From contig NZ_FOQE01000015.1 of NCBI RefSeq assembly GCF_900113675.1, positions 1-48,132 of the forward strand: a stretch of DNA of 48,132 nucleotides, in the 5' to 3' direction. Under the pieces are notes generated by a model. It saw only the letters and a program-made list of their open reading frames with translations, was not told the DNA's origin and did no database searches. A program made the translations under genes and the position numbers. How positions within the stretch are numbered: position 1 is the stretch's first letter; each line of letters opens with the position of its first letter. Origin of the DNA: Pisciglobus halotolerans. Its GTDB lineage: Bacteria > Bacillota > Bacilli > Lactobacillales > Carnobacteriaceae. Of the stretch, positions 26,403-35,432 are shown in pieces.

Positions 26403-26431
26403 ATTAAAGCACGTTTATGTTTTTGAAGCAA
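26403..26431 (-). promoter_or_regulatory. thrS promoter
   Basis: -35 TTGCTT (26426-26431), 17-nt spacer, -10 TTTAAT (26403-26408), just upstream of the T-box. Confidence 0.65.
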
Positions 26432-26485
26432 GCCTTTTTTTTCTTGAATAGGTCAGTCGATCACAGATAAAGATTCCCTTTTGTA

Positions 26486-27409
26486 TTAAGCGAATCGACG
26501 ATTGTGTCCCTCCATTTTGACTTCTTTTGCCAAATAACGAATTCGTTCCATCAATCTTTTAGCTTTTAGCGGTTCTTCTTCTCCTCGTTGCGAAACGGTA
26601 AGATGTTCTTCAAGTTGTTCCATATCTAAATTAGAAGAGAAAAAAGTTGCCAGCTGTTCCTGCATACGATACTGCAAGATCACACCTAATACATCATCCC
26701 TGATCCAACTTGACATACTATCGGCGCCAATATCATCCAACATTAAAATAGGCGCTTGTTTTACCCATTCAATTTTTTCTCCTGATGTATTGTTACCGAT
26801 TGATTGTTTCATCTCAACTGCAAAAGAAGGAAAATGAACGAGAGTTGTATTAAATCCTTCTTCTGCTAATTCATGAGCGATAGCGCCTAGCAAATAGGAT
26901 TTACCAACACCAAAAGATCCTTGTAAATACAATCCTTTTTGGAATCGTTGAGGATGGTCAGTATAATTGTCAATAAATTCCATTGCCTCATTTGTAGCTT
27001 GCATTCGGTCTTCCGATGCTTCATACCGGTCAAAAGAAGCTTCACGAACGTCTTTAGGCATATCCATGGCGTGAATACGATTTTTGATTTCTTGTCTTTT
27101 TTGTTTGTCTATCAACTCAGCCGTCGGTACATATGTCACATCAATAAAATGATGGTTCATGATCAGTGTTGGTCGATAGCCTGGTGCCAAAGGATTGTTG
27201 TTTTGTCTGAATTTATTTTTTTCTTGCACGAATTCATACAGTTTAGCATAAGACTTAACAATTTTCTCTTCATTCAACTGTTCGGAATGCTCCTGAATAA
27301 ATTGAATAACTTCCGGATCTTTCAACACTTCTTTCATCAACTGTTCAAAGGTTTCATCCCAATTCCTTGTTTTAAAGATCCGGCTCAATCCTTTTCCTAC
27401 GTTATCCAT
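26486..27409 (-). CDS. dnaI: Helicase loader DnaI
   Basis: A 307-residue AAA+ helicase loader that delivers the replicative helicase DnaC to origin or restart complexes. Walker A is GSFGVGKS (164-171) and Walker B LMLDDIG; sensor residues FFSSN and the arginine-rich KAKRLMERIRYL follow. The N-terminal helicase-binding domain contains no cysteines, unlike B. subtilis DnaI where four bind zinc. It starts 2 nt after the dnaB stop. Confidence 0.92.
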   Translation of the reverse strand: MDNVGKGLSRIFKTRNWDETFEQLMKEVLKDPEVIQFIQEHSEQLNEEKIVKSYAKLYEFVQEKNKFRQNNNPLAPGYRPTLIMNHHFIDVTYVPTAELIDKQKRQEIKNRIHAMDMPKDVREASFDRYEASEDRMQATNEAMEFIDNYTDHPQRFQKGLYLQGSFGVGKSYLLGAIAHELAEEGFNTTLVHFPSFAVEMKQSIGNNTSGEKIEWVKQAPILMLDDIGADSMSSWIRDDVLGVILQYRMQEQLATFFSSNLDMEQLEEHLTVSQRGEEEPLKAKRLMERIRYLAKEVKMEGHNRRFA

Positions 27410-27411
27410 GC

Positions 27412-28860
27412 TTATTCACCTTCTTTTTTCTTATTCCGAATCCGATTCAAACGATCACGAAAAGCTTGTTGATCCTCTTCCGTTGCGACTTTTTCTTTTG
27501 GTGCCACATAATCATCTTTTGCCCAATCCGGCAAACGTTCTTTTCTGACCGTTTTATTACGGTAAGCAGAACCAGCTGATCGATTCGCCGTTGAAGAAGA
27601 GGCATTTTTCCTTCCAATATTTCGTTTATATTTTTCAGTTTTTTCTTTATGGAATTTTTTCACTTTCAACATAGCTTCTTCAGGTGTTGTCACACCACTT
27701 TGCGCCCAATCGTTAGCAATTTTTTCAGAAAAATTCCGTTCAAACATAACATTTTGTTGGACGATCAAAACATAATGAATCAGAATGTTAATGACAGGAG
27801 TTGGTAAACTCGATCTTTTTACCAAATCTGTAATGACATTTTCTTCTCCTCTAGAAACATATCCTTTCATCTGTTCTTTGATGTTGGTGATAAACTCTAT
27901 TGGTGAGAATTGCGAACTGATTTGAATCATATTGATATCAGAATCTGAAAACCCTTCTTGTTTTAACCGTTCGATATACTGTGTTTGCTGTTGATGTTGC
28001 TCTTCTGTCGCTTCTTCTGGTTTTGTTATTTCTAGCTTAGCTGGATGCTGACGATGAAAATCGTCATAGACTACTTTTTTTAGTCGGCGTGTATCGATTT
28101 TCCCTGTTTCAAGATTGCTGGCATCGGCCAAGTAGTGTTGAGCTGCCATTTCATCCATACCATATAAATGGTGCAGTGTGATAACAATTTCTTTTACTTC
28201 TTCTGTAATCGCTGAGCGGTCCACATATTGACTATGCAACCCAGCATAGAAAAAGTCCCAGTCAAATGTCGTTGCATCTAGTTTAGGGCTGTTTTGCGGT
28301 TCTTTAGAAATCAAAGGTACCGGTTCTTTTAAAACTGATTGAGCTGATGTTAGCTTAGCCGGGTCGAATTGATACACATCAAGAAAAGATTTCGTGATGT
28401 CTTCAAAAGAAGACGATATTTGCTGGACAGAAAAATGTTTTCTCAGCTTTTTAAACTTTCTTTCACCTACTTGTTCTAATAATAATAAACTCAACAAGTC
28501 ATCTTTAAAAAAAGCTTCACTTTCTTGAGGCCGCTGTAATTCGTAAATATACTTTTTTTCAGGACTGGTTTGGAGATAAGTCTTTAAAAGACCAATAGCT
28601 TCCAGTTTGACTCTTGCTTGATAAAACTCCGGTATGCCGATACTCAAAAGAGATAATAATTCGGAATGAAGATTTCCTTCACTCCAATAGGTCTCTTTCT
28701 CCACTTCTGTCCACAAGGTCATATATAGACTGTAAGCCGCTACTCCTATTAAAGGTTGATACAAAAACGTCAGCATTTGATGATCGATATCTGAAAGCAG
28801 CGCTTGTTGTCTAACCAAGAAGCCATCTTTTGGACTGAGGGATTTCCATGGGTAACTCAT
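27412..28860 (-). CDS. dnaB: Replication initiation and membrane attachment protein DnaB
   Basis: A 482-residue primosomal protein homologous to B. subtilis DnaB (not the helicase). It helps load the helicase with DnaD and DnaI at oriC and stalled forks. The N-terminal winged-helix region (DGFLVRQQALLSDIDHQMLTFLYQPLIG) and the C-terminal DnaD/DnaB-like domain (PTPVINILIHYVLIV, IANDWAQSGVTTPEEA) are visible. It lies between nrdR (24-nt gap) and dnaI. Confidence 0.9.
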   Translation of the reverse strand: MSYPWKSLSPKDGFLVRQQALLSDIDHQMLTFLYQPLIGVAAYSLYMTLWTEVEKETYWSEGNLHSELLSLLSIGIPEFYQARVKLEAIGLLKTYLQTSPEKKYIYELQRPQESEAFFKDDLLSLLLLEQVGERKFKKLRKHFSVQQISSSFEDITKSFLDVYQFDPAKLTSAQSVLKEPVPLISKEPQNSPKLDATTFDWDFFYAGLHSQYVDRSAITEEVKEIVITLHHLYGMDEMAAQHYLADASNLETGKIDTRRLKKVVYDDFHRQHPAKLEITKPEEATEEQHQQQTQYIERLKQEGFSDSDINMIQISSQFSPIEFITNIKEQMKGYVSRGEENVITDLVKRSSLPTPVINILIHYVLIVQQNVMFERNFSEKIANDWAQSGVTTPEEAMLKVKKFHKEKTEKYKRNIGRKNASSSTANRSAGSAYRNKTVRKERLPDWAKDDYVAPKEKVATEEDQQAFRDRLNRIRNKKKEGE

Positions 28861-28884
28861 CTTACTGACCCCTTTTTGCTTAAA

Positions 28885-29358
28885 CTAATCCTCATATTGT
28901 TTCTTCTTTCTTTCTTCTAACTCCTTCATTTCTTGCATAAATACTTCAATGTCTTTAAATTGACGATATACGCTGGCAAAACGAATATAAGCCACTTCAT
29001 CTGTTTTTGCTAATTTCTGCATCACATGTTCGCCGATCACGGTTGAAGTAACTTCACTTTCACCTAGATTGCGAATCTCATTTTCTACTTCATCTACGAT
29101 TTTTTCAACTTGTTCCATAGCTACTGGTCTTTTTTCGCATGAACGAACGACACCACGTAAAATCTTCTCGCGATTGAATTCTTCTCGGTTGCCGTTTTTC
29201 TTTACTACTAAAAGCGGCAGCTGTTCTAACCGTTCAAACGTTGTAAAACGGTAACCGCAGGATTCACATTCTCTTCTTCTCCGGATAGCACGACCATCAT
29301 CGGCTGGGCGACTATCCACAACTCTCGTTCCATTATGTTGACAGCGAGGGCATTGCAC
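28885..29358 (-). CDS. nrdR: Transcriptional repressor NrdR
   Basis: A 157-residue repressor of ribonucleotide reductase genes. It has a zinc ribbon with Cys3, Cys6, Cys31 and Cys34 ([31 protein letters not shown]) and an ATP-cone domain from about residue 47 ([18 protein letters not shown]) that senses dATP/ATP. It is followed by dnaB-dnaI, linking nucleotide supply to replication initiation. Confidence 0.96.
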   Translation of the reverse strand: MQCPRCQHNGTRVVDSRPADDGRAIRRRRECESCGYRFTTFERLEQLPLLVVKKNGNREEFNREKILRGVVRSCEKRPVAMEQVEKIVDEVENEIRNLGESEVTSTVIGEHVMQKLAKTDEVAYIRFASVYRQFKDIEVFMQEMKELEERKKKQYED

Positions 29359-29471
29359 TGCTCATCATCCTTTTTATACATGATTGGTTTCTGATTTTAT
29401 TATAACACATGCGCAACTAACGAAGAAACAGCTTCTTTTTCGTTTTATTTTCGTTAACACTCCACTAACGC

Positions 29472-30077
29472 TCACTTTGCAAATCCTTCTTTTGTTAACC
29501 AATGTAAAACTTGCTTTTCCGTATTCTCTTTGGTGCCATTGTTGTCGATCACGTAATCAGCTCGCATAACTTTTTCAGCAATGGATAATTGTGCAACTAT
29601 TTTTGCTTGTGCAACCTCTGCTTTGATCTGTTCTCTTTTCATCAACCGCTCCAGTTGCGTTTCCTCTGTAACCGTTACGACCATCACTTTGTCCACTTCT
29701 TTATCATAACCCGCTTCAAATAGCAATGGAATATCCAAGACCACGAGATCTGCTCCTGCCGCAATGTACTGATCTTTTTCCTTTTGGATCCACTGATAGA
29801 TCAAATCCGCTAACAAACGATCAAGATGCTGTCGTTTGTCTGCATCACTAAAAACGATGCCGCCCAATGCTTTTCGATCGAGCGTACCATCTTTAGCAAT
29901 CACGCTGCTGCCAAAAGTCTTTTCAATCCGTTTTAAGCCGATGGTTCCGGGTTCCACTACTGCTCTAGCGCCGACATCCGCATCAACAACCGGGATCCTT
30001 TGTTGTTTAAAAATCGTACTGACGGTTGATTTTCCAGTTCCTATGCTGCCTGTTAACCCTAATATACATTTTTTCAT
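29472..30077 (-). CDS. coaE: Dephospho-CoA kinase
   Basis: A 201-residue kinase for the last step of coenzyme A synthesis. The P-loop is GSIGTGKSTV (10-19), followed by VVDADVGARAVVEPGT and LVVLDIPLLFEAGYDKEVDKVMVVTV. It is 44 nt after mutM and about 110 nt before nrdR. Confidence 0.94.
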   Translation of the reverse strand: MKKCILGLTGSIGTGKSTVSTIFKQQRIPVVDADVGARAVVEPGTIGLKRIEKTFGSSVIAKDGTLDRKALGGIVFSDADKRQHLDRLLADLIYQWIQKEKDQYIAAGADLVVLDIPLLFEAGYDKEVDKVMVVTVTEETQLERLMKREQIKAEVAQAKIVAQLSIAEKVMRADYVIDNNGTKENTEKQVLHWLTKEGFAK

Positions 30078-30121
30078 AGTACCCCTCGCTTCTTCTAAAC
30101 GTCTGTCCTTAACAAAGTCGT

Positions 30122-30949
30122 TTATTCAGGCTGACAATAGGCACAGAAATGAGTTCCTCGCTGTGCAACTGTCATTTTTTTGATGGGTCTTCCACAAGTT
30201 GGACAAGGTTCTCCAGTCTGACCATAGACTTTGAGAGCGAGTTGAAATTTCCCTGCTTCTCCCAAAGCATTTTTGTAGGTACGAATCGTTGTCCCGCCAG
30301 CTTCTACTGCCCGCCCTAAAACAGAAATAATGGCTTGATGCAATGAGCGGATCTCCTCATCACTTAATTGATTTGCTGCTCTTAAAGGATGGATCTTTGC
30401 TTCAAACAGTGCTTCATCAACATAAATGTTTCCTAGTCCTGTAACCAGCGTTTGATCCAGCAGCAAAGGTTTGATCGCTTTTTTGTGTTTTTTTAAATTT
30501 GTCTTGAATAGATTTAAATCAAACTTTTCTTTCGTCGGTTCAGGTCCGAGCTTTTGTATCCCTGGATAGTCATTCTCTTTGTTTAAAGGAACCAAAGCCA
30601 TTCTGCCGAATTTGCGAACATCTAAGTATCGCAAATCTCTTCCATCTTCTAAATGAAAAACAACATGAGAATGTACTTTTAAAGGTTCCTCACTAGAAAC
30701 AACTTCATATTTCCCTTCCATCCGCAAGTGAGAAATCAATGTCCAATGATCCAAGTAAAAAAGCAGAAATTTTCCTCTTCGACCGATTTGATGAATGGTT
30801 TCATTTTCTAAAGCAATCGAAAAATCGTCTTCTGTTTTTTCGCCTGCAATGATCCTAGGCCAATAAACATCGACACTTTTTATCTTTGCGCCTTGAACAA
30901 GCTGCATTAATCCTTTTCTTGTTGTTTCTACTTCTGGTAATTCTGGCAA
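30122..30949 (-). CDS. mutM: Formamidopyrimidine-DNA glycosylase
   Basis: A 275-residue base-excision glycosylase for 8-oxoguanine and FapyG. It begins MPELPEVETTRKGL with the catalytic Pro2/Glu3 (after Met removal), has VDEALFEAKIHPLR in the middle, and ends with the zinc finger CPTCGRPIKKMTVAQRGTHFCAYC. It lies 22 nt after polA. Confidence 0.96.
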   Translation of the reverse strand: MPELPEVETTRKGLMQLVQGAKIKSVDVYWPRIIAGEKTEDDFSIALENETIHQIGRRGKFLLFYLDHWTLISHLRMEGKYEVVSSEEPLKVHSHVVFHLEDGRDLRYLDVRKFGRMALVPLNKENDYPGIQKLGPEPTKEKFDLNLFKTNLKKHKKAIKPLLLDQTLVTGLGNIYVDEALFEAKIHPLRAANQLSDEEIRSLHQAIISVLGRAVEAGGTTIRTYKNALGEAGKFQLALKVYGQTGEPCPTCGRPIKKMTVAQRGTHFCAYCQPE

Positions 30950-30971
30950 ACACTTGGCCTCCTATTATTTT

Positions 30972-33635
30972 TTATTTTGCATCGTACCAACTTTTCCCGT
31001 TGTCGCTTTCAACTAGCAAAGGTACGCTTAACGCAACGGCGTGTTCCATCACGTCAGTTACTAACTTTTCTAATGTTTCGATTTCTTCTTCCGGGGCTTC
31101 AAAAATCAATTCATCATGCACTTGCAACAGCATTGTTGCACGTAAATCTGATGCTTTCAGCGCTTTCTCCATTTGAATCATCGCAACTTTGATAATATCC
31201 GCCGCACTGCCTTGGATAGGTGTGTTGATGGCTGTTCGCTCTGCAAATGAACGCAAATTATAGTTTCTAGAATTAATGTCACTGAGATAGCGGCGGCGAT
31301 GGAATAATGTTTCCACATACCCTTTATCTTTTGCTTCTCGCACGACATCTTCCATATATTGTTTAACGCCTGGATACTTTTCAAAGTACGTATCAATAAA
31401 CTGTTGCGCTTCTTTACGCGAAATTCCTAGATTTTGGGATAAACCGTAATCACTAATACCATAAACGATACCGAAATTAACAGCTTTAGCTTGTCGTCTA
31501 ATATTAGGAGTGACATCTTCTGCTTTTTCTAAGCCAAAGACACGCATAGCTGTACTCGCATGAATATCCTGCCCTTCAATAAACGCTTCTTTCAAATGCT
31601 GATCATCTGAAACATGAGCCAATACGCGCAACTCGATTTGTGAATAATCTGAAGCAAAAATGCGCCAATTTTCTTCACGCGGTACAAAGGCCTGTCTGAT
31701 CTTTCGCCCTTCTTCCAATCGGATCGGAATGTTTTGTAAGTTAGGATCGACTGAGCTGAGGCGTCCTGTACGTGCCGTTGTTTGGCTGAAACGTGTATGG
31801 ACTTTTCCAGTCTTTTTATCGATCACTTTCAATAAACCCTCGATATAAGTGGACTGGATTTTTGCGATCTGACGGTATTGAAGGATGTATGCAACGATCG
31901 GTGCCTGGTCTTGCAACTGTTCCAAAACATCGACTGCTGTTGAATAACCTGTTTTCGTTTTTTTGATCACGGGATAACCCATTTTTTCAAACAAAATGAC
32001 TCCTAGCTGTTTAGGTGAATTGATGTTGAATGTTTCACCTGCTTCTGCATAAATCTTTTGCTCCAATTCTTGCAGCTTTTCTGCAAACTCGCCTTTCATT
32101 TCTTCTAGGCGTTTGCTATTGACTGTTATTCCAGCCATTTCCATGTCTGCTAAGACGTTAGCTAGCGGCAGCTCTATATCTGTAAACAATTCCGTTTGCT
32201 GGTTTTCCTCTAATTTTTCCATCAGCTGGTCACAAAGAATAGCGATGGCTTTGATTTTTCGCGCCAAATGAGCATACAATTGTTCTTTGTCTTCCGGCAC
32301 TTTTCGTTTGGCACCTTTTCCATAAACACTTTCATCTGTTGCCACATCAAAATAATCATATTCTTCAGCGATCGCTGCTAAGTCACTGCTATTGTCCTTC
32401 ACGTCTAACAAATAAGCTTCTAACGAAAGATCTGCTACTACCCCTTTCAATTCGATCCCATGATGTTTCAGTGCTACATAAGTTCGTTTGGAATCAAAGG
32501 TCTTTTTCTTTGAGTGACCATCTTCTGCCCATTTTTTAAAAATGTCAGAATGAAACGCAACTTCAGGTTCGCAAGCATAGATTTTCTCTTCGTTTCCCCA
32601 ACTGATACCGACTACTTGAGCTGTATGATAGTTATCGGTCAACATTTCAACATAAATGGATTGGTTGTCTTTGAACATTTCGTCTGTAAGAATGGTTACC
32701 TTTTGGAATTGAATATCCGAACGATTGGCTTCAAGTGTTTCTTCTAACTCGCTTGTATCCAATCGATTCAAGTGAGACTTGAAATCCATTTCTTTATAAA
32801 AATCTATCAGTTTTTTCGTGTCTGGACCATTATAAACTAAGTCATTTAGTGTGATGGCTAAAGGAGCATCTTTTATGATCGTCGCTAGTTTTTTACTGAG
32901 AAGTGCTGTTTCTTTTTCATTGATCAAATTTTCTTTGCGTTTGCTTTTTTTCATATCGTCAATATGCTCGTATAGCCCTTCAACTGTGCCATACTCTTGC
33001 AGCAACGTGAGCGCTGTTTTTTCACCGATTTTGGTTACTCCTGGGATGTTATCTGATTTATCGCCAGCTAGTCCTTTCATGTCGATGATCTGTAATGGCG
33101 CAATGCCATATTCTTCCTTGATCGATTCAACTGTATACGTTTTGGTTTCACTAACACCTTTGACCGTGATGTCAACTTTTACATTATCTTTAGCCAACTG
33201 CGTCAAGTCGCGATCACCTGAAACAACGACAACATCAAATGCTTTTTCATCTGCTTGAGCAGAGAGCGTCCCAATAATGTCGTCTGCTTCGTAGTTTTCC
33301 AGTTCATAGTAATAGATTCCAAACCCTTTCAAAAGCTCACGCAAATAAGGCATTTGCTCAGTAAACTCTCTTGGTGTCTTCGCTCTGCCTGCTTTATACT
33401 CTGGATAAAATTCAGTTCGAAAAGTGGTTTTTCCTGCATCAAAAGCGACAAGTGCATGCGTTGGGTTTTCTTCCTTTAAGATCTTTTCGATCATGTTATG
33501 GAATCCATACAAAGCGTTCGTATGCAGACCGTTTCTGTTTTTGAAGCTTTCCAGTTGATTATGGAGTGCAAAAAAAGCTCTGAACGCTACACTGCTTCCA
33601 TCAATGAGTAACAATTTATTTTTTTTAGCCATCAT
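30972..33635 (-). CDS. polA: DNA polymerase I
   Basis: An 887-residue family A polymerase. The order is 5' nuclease (residues 1-290, LLIDGSSVAFRAFFAL, KGLAGDKSDNIPGVTKIG), an exonuclease-like domain and the polymerase (ASDYSQIELRVLAHVS, RRQAKAVNFGIVYG, LLQVHDELIFEAP). In the middle domain the segment IYVEMLTDNYH lacks the E. coli Asp-x-Glu pair, so proofreading is probably absent, as in related Bacillus enzymes. Two adjacent ATG codons are possible; the second is 7 nt from AAAGGAG. Confidence 0.97.
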   Translation of the reverse strand: MMAKKNKLLLIDGSSVAFRAFFALHNQLESFKNRNGLHTNALYGFHNMIEKILKEENPTHALVAFDAGKTTFRTEFYPEYKAGRAKTPREFTEQMPYLRELLKGFGIYYYELENYEADDIIGTLSAQADEKAFDVVVVSGDRDLTQLAKDNVKVDITVKGVSETKTYTVESIKEEYGIAPLQIIDMKGLAGDKSDNIPGVTKIGEKTALTLLQEYGTVEGLYEHIDDMKKSKRKENLINEKETALLSKKLATIIKDAPLAITLNDLVYNGPDTKKLIDFYKEMDFKSHLNRLDTSELEETLEANRSDIQFQKVTILTDEMFKDNQSIYVEMLTDNYHTAQVVGISWGNEEKIYACEPEVAFHSDIFKKWAEDGHSKKKTFDSKRTYVALKHHGIELKGVVADLSLEAYLLDVKDNSSDLAAIAEEYDYFDVATDESVYGKGAKRKVPEDKEQLYAHLARKIKAIAILCDQLMEKLEENQQTELFTDIELPLANVLADMEMAGITVNSKRLEEMKGEFAEKLQELEQKIYAEAGETFNINSPKQLGVILFEKMGYPVIKKTKTGYSTAVDVLEQLQDQAPIVAYILQYRQIAKIQSTYIEGLLKVIDKKTGKVHTRFSQTTARTGRLSSVDPNLQNIPIRLEEGRKIRQAFVPREENWRIFASDYSQIELRVLAHVSDDQHLKEAFIEGQDIHASTAMRVFGLEKAEDVTPNIRRQAKAVNFGIVYGISDYGLSQNLGISRKEAQQFIDTYFEKYPGVKQYMEDVVREAKDKGYVETLFHRRRYLSDINSRNYNLRSFAERTAINTPIQGSAADIIKVAMIQMEKALKASDLRATMLLQVHDELIFEAPEEEIETLEKLVTDVMEHAVALSVPLLVESDNGKSWYDAK

Positions 33636-33703
33636 TTTTCTCCTTTGATCTACTGCTTATTTCTTTTTTTCATATCAGTCCAATTTGTTCTTATATCCCT
33701 ACC

Positions 33704-33732
33704 ATTTTAACAAAAAAGAGATAAAAAGTCAG
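33704..33732 (-). promoter_or_regulatory. polA promoter overlapping the murC terminator
   Basis: Extended -10 TG-T-TAAAAT (-10 at 33704-33709) with -35 CTGACT (33727-33732) at 17 nt. The -35 lies within the 3' arm of the murC terminator stem and the spacer is its U-tract. Confidence 0.5.
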
Positions 33733-33758
33733 AAGAATCCGGTTTGACTTTTTATCTC
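33712..33758 (-). terminator. murC terminator
   Basis: A perfect 14-bp stem GAGATAAAAAGTCA/TGACTTTTTATCTC is followed by TTTTTT on the minus strand. Confidence 0.9.
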
Positions 33759-33765
33759 AACTTTT

Positions 33766-35094
33766 TTATTTAGTTAACGCAGTATGGCTTAACAAGGTTT
33801 CATAAGCTTGTTCAAATTTTTGAACATCGCCTGCTCCCATAAAAATGACGACAGCATCATGGTAATCCAGCAAAGGAGACATATTGTCGACTTTTAAAAT
33901 AGACGCATTACCTTCGATTTTTTCAGCCAAATCTTCAATCTTCACTTCTCCTACATTTTCTCTAGCAGAACCAAAAATATCGCATAAGAAAGTGACATCG
34001 GCTAAGTTTAAAGCTCCTGCAAATTCTTCCATTAAAGCGATCGTACGTGTAAAAGTATGGGGTTGGAAAACAGCAATGATTTCTTTATCTGGATACTTTT
34101 GACGAGCAGCATCGATCGTAGCTCTGATCTCTGACGGATGATGAGCGTAATCATCAATAATGATGATGTCTTGAACGATTTTTTCAGTAAATCTTCTTTT
34201 TACGCCTTCGAAAGTCAAAAGGTTTTCTTGTACCTTTTCTTTGGAGATCTTTTCAAGATGAGCTGTCGCAATAACTGCTAACGCATTTAGCACATTATGC
34301 TTTCCAAATGTCGGTATCTCAAAATGTCCATAAAATTGGTCTTGCACATAAACATCAAATTGTGAACCAGTTGTGGAACGAGTAAGGTTCCTTGCTTGAT
34401 AATCATTGTCTTCATTAAAGCCATAATAAAAAATCGGCACGTTTGATTTTAATTTTCTTAAATAAATGTCGTCGCCACATGCGATCACAGCTTCTTTTAC
34501 TTGATCAGCCATTGATTGAAAAGCATCGAAAACATCATTGATGTCTCTAAAGTAATCTGGGTGATCAAAGTCGATATTGGTCATAATAGCATAATCTGGT
34601 CGATAAGCTAAAAAGTGCCGTTGATATTCACAAGCTTCTAACACAAAGAAATCAGCATCTGGATCACCGTGGCCTGTTCCATCGCCAATCAGATAACTGG
34701 TACTTTCAATATTGCTCATCACATGTGACAATAGACCGGTTGTACTCGTTTTGCCATGTGATCCGGTTATCGCTATGCTCGTGTAGCTATGCAATAACTC
34801 ACCAAGAAAATCGTGATAACGAATCACTTCAAGGCCTAATTTTTTTGCTTCAACAATTTCTTCGTGTGTGTCTGGGAAAGCATTTCCCGCTATAATCGTT
34901 AGTCCTTCATGGATGTTATCTTTACTAAAAGTAAACATCGGAACATGTGCTTCTTCTAAGTTTTTTTGAGTAAAGAAATATTTTTCTACATCAGAGCCTT
35001 GTACTTTAAATCCTTTATCATGTAACACTAATGCAAGTGCGCTCATACCTGAGCCTTTGATCCCTACAAAGTGGTATACTGTATCTTTATTCAT
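33766..35094 (-). CDS. murC: UDP-N-acetylmuramate--L-alanine ligase
   Basis: A 442-residue Mur ligase that adds L-alanine to UDP-MurNAc. It has a Rossmann start ([20 protein letters not shown]), P-loop [10 protein letters not shown] (111-120), substrate motifs [30 protein letters not shown] and [14 protein letters not shown], and the C-terminal [15 protein letters not shown] precedes the ATG. It is transcribed separately from sftA. Confidence 0.97.
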   Translation of the reverse strand: MNKDTVYHFVGIKGSGMSALALVLHDKGFKVQGSDVEKYFFTQKNLEEAHVPMFTFSKDNIHEGLTIIAGNAFPDTHEEIVEAKKLGLEVIRYHDFLGELLHSYTSIAITGSHGKTSTTGLLSHVMSNIESTSYLIGDGTGHGDPDADFFVLEACEYQRHFLAYRPDYAIMTNIDFDHPDYFRDINDVFDAFQSMADQVKEAVIACGDDIYLRKLKSNVPIFYYGFNEDNDYQARNLTRSTTGSQFDVYVQDQFYGHFEIPTFGKHNVLNALAVIATAHLEKISKEKVQENLLTFEGVKRRFTEKIVQDIIIIDDYAHHPSEIRATIDAARQKYPDKEIIAVFQPHTFTRTIALMEEFAGALNLADVTFLCDIFGSARENVGEVKIEDLAEKIEGNASILKVDNMSPLLDYHDAVVIFMGAGDVQKFEQAYETLLSHTALTK

Positions 35095-35270
35095 TTTTTA
35101 TTTCCTCCATACAAATGGTTTAACATGATTTTGTTGCGGAATCATTACCGAATAAAAAACAGCATTTTAATTAAAAACGTGTTCTGCTTTATCTAAGTAT
35201 TCTTGCATTGAAAAAAATGTATTTACTATTTTACAATTGCATGATCGCTGTTTTTGCTCAGAACGAGTCC

Positions 35271-35279
35271 AGTATATCA
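35271..35279 (-). promoter_or_regulatory. Candidate murC promoter (extended -10)
   Basis: TG-A-TATACT (-10 at 35271-35276) has no convincing -35. It gives a long leader of about 170 nt. The rest of 35095-35432 holds the sftA terminator and no gene. Confidence 0.45.
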
Positions 35280-35363
35280 TGATTTTCAAAGTTACGGTAC
35301 TTAAAATAGTCAAATTGCATGAGATTGTAAAATGTTTGAAATTGACAGCGAATACAACTACAA

Positions 35364-35405
35364 AGAAAAAAGAAAAAGAAACAGATCTATTCCCTCTGCT
35401 TCTTT
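35364..35405 (-). terminator. sftA terminator
   Basis: AAAGAAGCAGA (minus strand) pairs with TCTGTTTCTTT, followed by TTCTTTTTTCTTT. Confidence 0.7.
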
Positions 35406-35432
35406 CTCTTTATTATTTTCAGGTCGCATGGA

